A stretch of 64,000 bases of DNA, from assembly GCF_042453785.1 (NCBI RefSeq), contig NC_091673.1:3603501-3667500 (forward strand). The letters are read 5' to 3'. This stretch comes from Malus domestica (lineage: Eukaryota > Streptophyta > Magnoliopsida > Rosales > Rosaceae). Under the pieces are notes generated by a model. It was not told the DNA's origin. It saw nothing but the letters and a program-made list of their open reading frames with translations, and did not search any database. The position numbers and the translations under genes were made by a program. Of the stretch, positions 56,615 through 64,000 are shown one piece after another (within the stretch, counting starts at the first letter, position 1; every line of letters starts with the position of its first letter).

Positions 56615-59424
56615 ATGAGAACCGCCGCGAAAGGCAACCAGGAGGAGGATGAGTACGACGAGGAGGAGTTTGGCTCCAGGAAAGAAGGTCCTTCTTCCAA
56701 TTCCAACAGCAAAGGTGACATATTTATAACCACCTTGTTTTCGATCATGGTTATCTCGAATTTGTAGATCCAACGTTATAATTTGAGGATTTACTACATT
56801 GGCAATTGTAATGTTCTTTGTTTGATTGGAATTTGAGTACGAAATATTTCACCTTTACTGTTTTTAGCTATGTCTTTCCCTTTGATTTTATGGGTGTTTT
56901 GAGAGAAGCATGCATTTCTGTTTTCTAATTTGGAATTCTGGATTTTGTACATGGAAACTAGATGCCAAGAACAACGATAAGGCTAGTGCTATTCGATCGA
57001 AACATTCAGTCACAGAGCAGAGGAGGAGGAGCAAGATCAATGAGAGGTAAGCTTTATGTGCATCTGTTATTCAGCAAATGCGCATTTCGAAATTTACTTT
57101 GGCAAATTGGTTCGAAACAGAAAGGGCAGGGGAGTTTATTCGTAGGACATTGCGCACTATTTACCTATTGGATTGGTGTTATTAGTTTGACAGTGCTTTT
57201 GATGTTTGTACGGATGGTACTTTAGCAGCTGATTAGTTGATGATGGTGCTAGTTTAGCCAATTACTTGTCGCCTTGCGAATATAACTTATTCTGTTGAAA
57301 CAAGTCCTTTACTTGATTAGTTCATCTTCTTTAGGGTAGATAAAGTTTGAAGTTTCCATGGTTTTCATTTAACCATCGGTCACATGGTCGTTACATCATA
57401 GATGTTGAAGCTCTGGTGTTACGGTTGGTAAGCCATGGCATTAGGTGTTGCTTTTACAAGAAAAGTGTAATTGGTTTAGTCAGTTGTCAATTTACTTGTC
57501 AATAGAGCTTGAGGGAGCTTAAATTTTTGTTTCAGATTCCAGATATTGAGAGATCTAATACCCAATAGTGATCAGAAAAGAGATACAGCATCATTCCTGC
57601 TAGAGGTATGTTCTGTAAATGCGGATAACTGTGTAAGTTGTCAAACTTATTTTGAAAGCACTTTGTAAGCTTACTTGGTTATTTCTCATTTTTTTTGCAG
57701 GTGATCGAGTATGTCCAGTACTTACAGGAAAAAGTCCACAAATATGAAGGTTCATACCAGGGTTGGAGTCCTGAGCCCGCAAAGTTAATGCCATGGGTAA
57801 TGTACTGAATCTTGGGTACTTATATAGTCCGGGTGTAAGGTACTATGTTCACCTGAAAGCACAAAGGCAGTTGTTAAATAGCTGTATATGTGCATACTTG
57901 AGAAATAGGGTTGATCTATGCAATACTGCGGAGCATCTGACTGCTTACCGTCCTGCATAAAGCACACTATAATTCCTTTCAAGAGTATATAATCATTTAT
58001 GCCCCTACTTGGTCTAAGAAGTTTTGGCAACCTTTTTCCTTTTTGGAATTGTTATTGGTTGCATAAAAAGTTTATTAATTGGGTAATTATGGGATGGACT
58101 CGATTGTTGTTACGGTGGAATCGTATTAAAGTTAAACTGCTACAATTTATGTTTTCTGGTGGATAAAGACAATGACCGTAGCTTCTGAATATGACAGTTT
58201 CTTGTCAAAGATACTTTTGGATCTAACATTTACCCCCTTCATGAAACAGAGAAACAGTCACTGGCGTGTTCAGAGTTTTGTTGGTAATCCTCAGGCCATA
58301 AAGAGTGACACTGCACCAGTGTCACCATTTCCTGGAAAATTTGATGAAAATAACATCTCTATCAATCCGAACATGCTGGGAAACAGCACACCGAATCCAG
58401 TAGAATCTGACCCTAGCAGGGATGTTGCCTCCAAAATAGTGGATCGGCAGCCTGAGATAGTGAACAAGGGGATTCCTCAGCCTATGCCTCTACCAAACAT
58501 TACTCCCCCGGTCAGAAGTGATGGTGTGCTTGCCCATCCCCTGCAGGGACAAATTTCTGATGCTCAATCAACTCAGTGTCCCACCACTAGTGCTAGTGAT
58601 GCACTGAGCCAACACGAGGGGCTGACAGTTGAAGGAGGAACAATAAGCATCTCAAGTGTTTATTCACAAGGGTGAGTACTCAAACTATATTTATAGAACC
58701 ACCACTTTGAGAAACATCGGAATTAGAACATACTATGAGTCTCATTTAACTTTTGGAAATATTTGCCATACTACGTTTTGCTTTGATCCATTTACTATTG
58801 TGACTCCGGACCTTATTATTGATCACATTTGCTTAAGTTGTTTGTATATTATCTTAGTGATACAGTGTACGTCATGCATTTTCTTGATCAGTTTCTTTGC
58901 TTCTGAGTTCTAACTGCCCAATTTATGAACAGGTTATTAAACTCTCTGAGCCAAGTGCTGCAGACTGCAGGTGTTGATCTGTCGCAGGCTAGTATCTCAG
59001 TGCAGATTGATCTTGGGAATCGTGCGAACCGAGGGCTGTCCTCTGGAACACCTGCTTCTAAGGTATATGTTGGGTATTGATGACCTGGAATAGTATAAGT
59101 GGTTCCATTTATTTGCTTTTCTTTCAACTGCCTGACCACTCTCTCCGTTAACCATCTTTCTAAACCATGCGGGTCTGTTTATTTCAAATTACAACAGTCC
59201 TTCCATCCATTCCTATGGATTTGTCAACCTGTATAGTTACGCTACAAGGGACTGTGCAAAGGTTTTTCACTCGTTCTCACAGACAGGAAAGATAAAGTCT
59301 CAAAATTTTTATTGCTTTCCAGGATAATGAGAATCCCCATTCAAGCAATCAGACGATGGCGCATTTTAGGGACGCTGGCAGTGGAGAGGACTCCGATCAA
59401 GCTCATAAGCGCCTCAAGACATAA
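56615..59424 (+). CDS. BIM2: BIM-type bHLH transcription factor (BIM2-like)
   Basis: BIM proteins are basic helix-loop-helix factors that partner BES1 in brassinosteroid-regulated transcription; BIM2 also acts outside that pathway. Exons: 56615-56714, 56962-57046, 57536-57605, 57701-57796, 58250-58671, 58933-59062 and 59323-59424; 334 residues, all GT-AG and in phase. The start [20 protein letters not shown] matches BIM2 in layout. The basic region is [20 protein letters not shown] (His/Glu/Arg DNA contacts kept) and the helix-loop-helix runs through [20 protein letters not shown] to [10 protein letters not shown]. The conserved motif [20 protein letters not shown] and [16 protein letters not shown] follow; the protein ends HKRLKT. 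No lesion seen. BIM1 is much longer, BIM3 less similar, so BIM2 is the best call. Confidence 0.93.
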
Positions 59425-61602
59425 AACTAGTGTGGAATCTCCTTATTCTCCGCCGTCACCCATATTTTCACTCCTTTATTCTGCTTTGGGATGTCTTAGT
59501 GTCCATCTTCTGGTTAGTGTACATGCAGTGCCTTGGTTTTTTCCTCTACATATTTCATTGAACACATGTTGAGAACAATTTCCCTCGGTTATAGATTTCT
59601 TTGAGGAAGGAACCCGTGTTAGGAGATGCCGTCACCCATATTTTAGTTTTATCGTACATAATTGTTTCGAATGTAACAATTGGAGCCATTCAGGTGCCAT
59701 TTCGTGGTAATAAAGTTGTTAGTTCGTGTCTCGAGGATTATTTGTTGGGTAATGCTAGAGAGATCAATTTTTTTTAAAACCTAATTTACCAACCAAATGA
59801 TATTGTTGTAGATAATTGAATTACTAATTGTCGATTAACGTGCTTGTTTCTTATTGGGGACACGTCATTTGGTGTACAAATGAAGTTTAAAATTATGTTC
59901 TTCCTAGCATTATCCTTATTTGTTTAGGGCAAACATTGGCATGCTTGCATCAGTGGCAAGGATCATTCAGTCTCGACGGACTGCATGGTGGAACATCACA
60001 AAACCCTAATCTTCTCCTATCTTCAAATTTCAAAGAAAATATAAATAAAAGAAAAGTTATTTTACATTTAGTGATGCTGGCTAGGGAAGTGGAATCCAAG
60101 GTACATACCAACCACGCTACCCAATTTTTGGGTAGGGGTGTCTACGTCGTTCGTTGAGCAACTTTTGGGCACCTTTTTATAATAATATGATACTTCTTAT
60201 ATTTTGGTCCGACACTGATCTCACGGTGTGAAAGCTACACTAATAAGACATGTTCACCAGAGTTTATCTCCGCTATATCACAGACCTTTTGGTTTTTAAA
60301 CAATTTGTGGCAAACATTCCTGGGGATTGCCGTAGAAATATTCTTCTTCCTTAGGCTTGCCGGGAATCTCCAATCTTGGAGCTGGGCTTCCCATGCGATC
60401 AGCATGCACCGTCAATGCTAATGTGCCAAATTTCATGATTGAAAACAAAGAGTAATGGGGTTTAGTAAAATCGTTTTAGTGCATTTAACAAAAGTTGTGG
60501 GATAATTTTTTTATAGGGAGGGGAAATCGAACTTGGATACATGGCGACACATTGTCCTAGTTAACTCATTTTTTCTTTTTAAAAGGTGATCAGCTGGTAG
60601 GTTCGCCATAACAATCCACCATTTCGAATGCTGGGAAGACTCGCAAACAGATGCTTTATAGCCTCATCTTGGTCACCATCATGTGATTCATCAGTACTAG
60701 AAATCGAACATACAACGTGCCATGTGAAATAGGAGTTTGAAGTTCGTCCCCAACCACCAAGCCACTCCATGGTGGTTTGTCCTAGCTAATTTGACTATGC
60801 TAAGATGTGCTGACAAAGGATCTGTGATTTCATCTTTAACCTCGGGCATGTGAATCTAAATATTTTGAGCAAATTAAGGGCACCTTATTTCAGCCTTGAA
60901 TATTTGGATTATCGCCACCTTTCCAGCTTACTGTACTTTACATGGATATGGTACAAAACAAGTAAAACGTGTCATATGACATTTGAGAGAGAGATAACAC
61001 AACTCGTAATAGGTCCCTATCGTCAAATAATTTCAACCTGAAGAAAATTGGAAGGTGTATGACCATCCATCAAGAACTTCAGTAAATATTCACCGTTTTT
61101 GTTACTGTAAGCCAAATTATCTTTCATGTAACAGTTCTCGACTCCTTGGATTTGGAAACTAGGTTCAACGTTAATCTCCTTTAAAGACATGGTATGCTCC
61201 GGTCACCAAGAAAATGGTGAATACCTTAACTGAGATAAGCTTATCACTCTATCTTTAACGAAAACTTTCGATCAGTCCCTTTACCGCAGACAAGAAGCCA
61301 ATGGGTCAATATTGCAAAGAGGCGAAAATGGAGGAGAGATACGAGGAGGATTGCACGAAAATTCCCTGAAGTTACAGTACTTGATCAGAAATGCTCTCAT
61401 TGTCTGCAGATGTTAGTGAGTCTTGAACTAACTCAAACCCTCAGCAAAATACTGCCTGCCTAGTAAATTCCATCCCCTCGAGAGCTCAATCACATAGAGC
61501 GCGCGATAGAATTGCAGGAAGAAAACGTTCACACTCTTCACCAGGGAATCCAGCCAGTCCCTTTGACTTCCTCTGAGACCACTGCCCATTGCACCGCATA
61601 TC
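59425..61602. other. Spacer between convergent genes
   Basis: Contains the 3' leader of BIM2 (to about 59720) and, from about 61300, the likely 3' leader of the peptidase gene. Between them no exon, RNA gene or clear transposon was recognised; short open frames (for example 60579-60770 minus) are unsupported. Confidence 0.4.
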
Positions 61603-64000
61603 TTATTTTTCGATCTTCAGCAACCCCATAGCTTTGAATAGAAATGCATAATCATAAGCAGCTTCCTCACATAGAGCATACCGTCCCCCTTCGCCAAAAT
61701 GTCCTCCAGCCATATTTGTCTTCAGAATGACTGAACGTGAACAACAAGAACATGTACTCTCTCGAACTTTGGCCACCCACTTGGCGGCTTCCCAAAACCC
61801 AACCCTGAGAAATGGATGTTAAATGCAACCAGAGTAAGTATATGGAATGTGTGTGTGCCTGGATTTGTTACTGCATGTAACTAGGATAACAAAAGGCACA
61901 AGATGAATATACCTTGAGTCATGAAGGGACGCTGTAACAAGCATTGAAGGGTAGCAACTGCCTTGAGAAATGTTATCATATGGTGAATAAGTGAAGATAA
62001 GCTCAAATTCAGACTGTATCTGAGGATTGCCGAATTCTTCATAATCCAGAATGGTGAGAGGCAAACTAGGATCCATTAAAGTGTTGCATATATCAAGGAA
62101 TGGAACCTGACAAAAATATCACCCAAACATCAGTACCAAGAATGTAATACAAAGGTAAACATAATGCACTTCTTTTCTACTATAAAAGAAAAAAGATAAC
62201 TAGAACTACTGAAGTGCTGATGGACGGGAGTCCAAGTTCATCAAATCAGAATAACAAAAAGAAGAGACTGGTTGTTGGCTTTAAAAACTAACCTTCAAAA
62301 TAGAAGCTCGAAAGAGATCTGGGTACATATTGATAGTTGCTCCAACAAGAAGGCCTCCAGCACTATGTCCAATAGCACCAAGCCGATCTTTATGTACGTA
62401 TCCCTCTTCAATCAAGTAGTTTCCACATGATACAAAATCATATATTGAATTCAATTTATTAAACCTAGTGCCAGATTTATGCCACGAAGAATCTGCACCA
62501 CCACCACCCCTGCCCACACAACCACATCGAGTTATTTAACAGGAAAACAAAAAGGATTCACAAGTTAAACAGCACATTTGGTCCAGCTAAGAAAGTAGAA
62601 TCACTTTCAAAAACATATATAATTTTGAAATGACTAAAATTAAATCATCACAACTATTTACGTGATATCATGTAGCTTTGTTGTCCGGTTATAATTCATT
62701 TGAAACAAAAGAAAAGAAAAGGAGACCAACCTCACATCAGCAAATGCCACGACCCATCCCCGATCAAGTAAACACAGGTGCTCTGCACACCAGCTTTTAT
62801 CTAAAACCTCCCCATATGCTCCATAGCCTTTCAGAAGGCCAGGCGACTGACCCTTATCCCAGGCTGTATGAGAGTACAATATGGTCAACGGAACTCTAAC
62901 ACCATCATGGGAGATAACCTCCTTCCTCACACAGCAGTATTCATCAGAATACTCCTTCCATCTCTGTGATTCACTTATCTGGACATCCTCCTGATATTGT
63001 GAGCCAAAATTTTTATTCAAATCGAGCTGATTAGTTGGTGGGAATGTTCTATCATAAAAATCCCTCACTTCCTCTTGTTGCACAATTGAGAATCTCCTGC
63101 TCGACATGTCGTAGTCAACAACTACATCAGGCATCTGCAAGTTAAAAAAAAGGACAAAGAATCAAACGAACAAGAATGTCAAACTAAAGTGTATAAGTTA
63201 TTAAACTCTAAAATCAAGCTTAAAAAGTATACCACTGGAGATGAAAGCACTGCACGGTATACTGAGTTATGGAAATCATGGTTTGAACCTGGAACAACAT
63301 TACATAAGTTTGAGGGCATAGCGAAAAACCATGGATCAAGATCTTCAATCTCCAATTGGTGCTGGAATCAAGTCAATAAAAGTAGCAGATTAACGACAAA
63401 TACTTTGTATGTGGAAGAGATAAAGGTTAACTCTATCAATGTAACATTTTATTTTTAAGTTTTTCATAAGGATTTGACGTAAACTAGGAGTGCCGGCTGT
63501 CGACTATCTGACGCCCTCCCCCTCCTCCTTTATCTGGGCTTGGGACCGGCAATGTAAGATAAACTTACACAGGCGGAATGGCGTTCTAGGATTCATATAG
63601 CTGACCCCACTTAGTTGGAAAAGGCTTTGTTGTTGTTGTTATTGTTGTTGTTGTGTTCATAACCAAAAATGTAACTAAGCAGATAGATAAATACCTTCCA
63701 ATCAACAAGGACAGGCAAATTAATGGAACACAACACAGAAAAACCCTTCTTGCTGAGAGAAAGGACCAGATGTCCGTCAAACATGTCCATATCTTGTATG
63801 CTTAAATCTTCATTTGGAAGGATTATATTCTACAAAAAGAAAAAAGTATGTCAAATGAGAAAAAGGACTCGAAAACATAAATGAGGTTCAGTAGTGAAGA
63901 ACTCGAAGTACAGATAACATCAGGAAATAGAGAACACCAAGTGTCTGTACTAAGATTCATGAGTAAGAAGAAACTTGACCTGCCAATTAGATGTTGGTAG
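61603..64000 (-). CDS. Prolyl oligopeptidase family serine protease (oligopeptidase B/protease 2-like), partial
   Basis: Peptidase family S9A; cleaves short peptides, with oligopeptidase B members cutting after basic residues. Exons (minus): 64000-63980 (partial), 63829-63695, 63361-63233, 63134-62731, 62509-62293, 62106-61913 and 61804-61603; 433 visible residues, in phase throughout. The beta-propeller C-terminal part is followed by the hydrolase domain: VRKEVISHDGVRVPLTILYS, LKGYGAYGEVLDKSW, ADVRGGGGADSSWHK, the nucleophile GAIGHSAGGLLVG, the catalytic Asp in LVTASLHDSRVGFWEAAKW, and the catalytic His in NMAGGHFGEGGRY. It ends FKAMGLLKIEK. The N-terminal propeller lies beyond the window. 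The GGGGADSSWH loop variant differs from the GGGELG of bacterial enzymes, but that agrees with plant relatives as I recall them. A LINE tail sits in one intron. Confidence 0.92.
63480..63655 (+). mobile_element. RTE-type LINE 3' end (or SINE) with (TTG)n tail in a peptidase intron
   Basis: Ends CTGACCCCACTTAGTTGG, AAAAGGC, then TTTGTTGTTGTTGTTATTG..., the signature tail of plant RTE LINEs and their SINEs. TTCATAA occurs just before (63473-63479) and just after (63656-63662), a likely target duplication. Only about 175 bases remain, as in 5'-truncated copies. Confidence 0.75.

Overview
The window is plant nuclear DNA. Genes are split by many AT-rich GT-AG introns, intergenic space is AT-rich, and plant LTR retrotransposons, MITEs and microsatellites are abundant. 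Several repeat families and the gene set point to a woody rosid, most likely Rosaceae (Malus/Pyrus type). That assignment is inference from recalled repeat and protein patterns, not from a search.

Layout. 1-5521 (+): nearly complete single-subunit phage-type organellar RNA polymerase (RPOT), 18 visible exons. 6413-10356 (-): a wreck made of a truncated, frameshifted chloroplast HSP90 (HSP90.5 type), a piece of Copia polyprotein and the 3' end of an AVT6-type amino-acid transporter. 11470-13712 (-): six-exon ABHD17-like alpha/beta hydrolase with a repetitive Arg/Ser tail. 17646-18385 (+): three-exon precursor of an RGF/GOLVEN secreted peptide. 21301-24060 (-): PPR gene broken by frameshifts. 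24.8-27.1 kb: nested non-autonomous DNA transposons. 27707-30075 (+): DNA-3-methyladenine glycosylase I family gene with an apparent GC-AG intron. 32.6-34.7 kb: MITE fragments and a TIR-bounded element carrying a DEAD-box helicase fragment. 35630-37558 (-): type II phosphatidylinositol 4-kinase gamma. 42110-48729: intact, very young Copia element with LTRs identical by eye. 52.2-52.6 kb: dead RNase H fragment. 54246-54880: Cassandra-type TRIM with 5S rRNA-like LTRs. 55.5-56.0 kb: 31-bp degenerate minisatellite. 56615-59424 (+): BIM-type bHLH factor. 61603-64000 (-): prolyl oligopeptidase family protease, 5' end outside the window.

The genes do not form a pathway; they are independent housekeeping or signalling loci separated by transposon debris. 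Exon limits were set by hand from reading frame, splice dinucleotides and recalled family sequences. The intact genes keep frame across all proposed junctions, which is the main support for the models.

The most promising undescribed signal is the leader of the Copia element. It holds a 57-bp tandem array in which each unit can fold into a small bulged hairpin, with paired base changes between units. Also notable are gag and pol ORFs in the same frame but separated by several stops and an AATAAA signal, an RGF peptide gene with a variant C-terminus, and the layered insertions at 25-26.4 kb.
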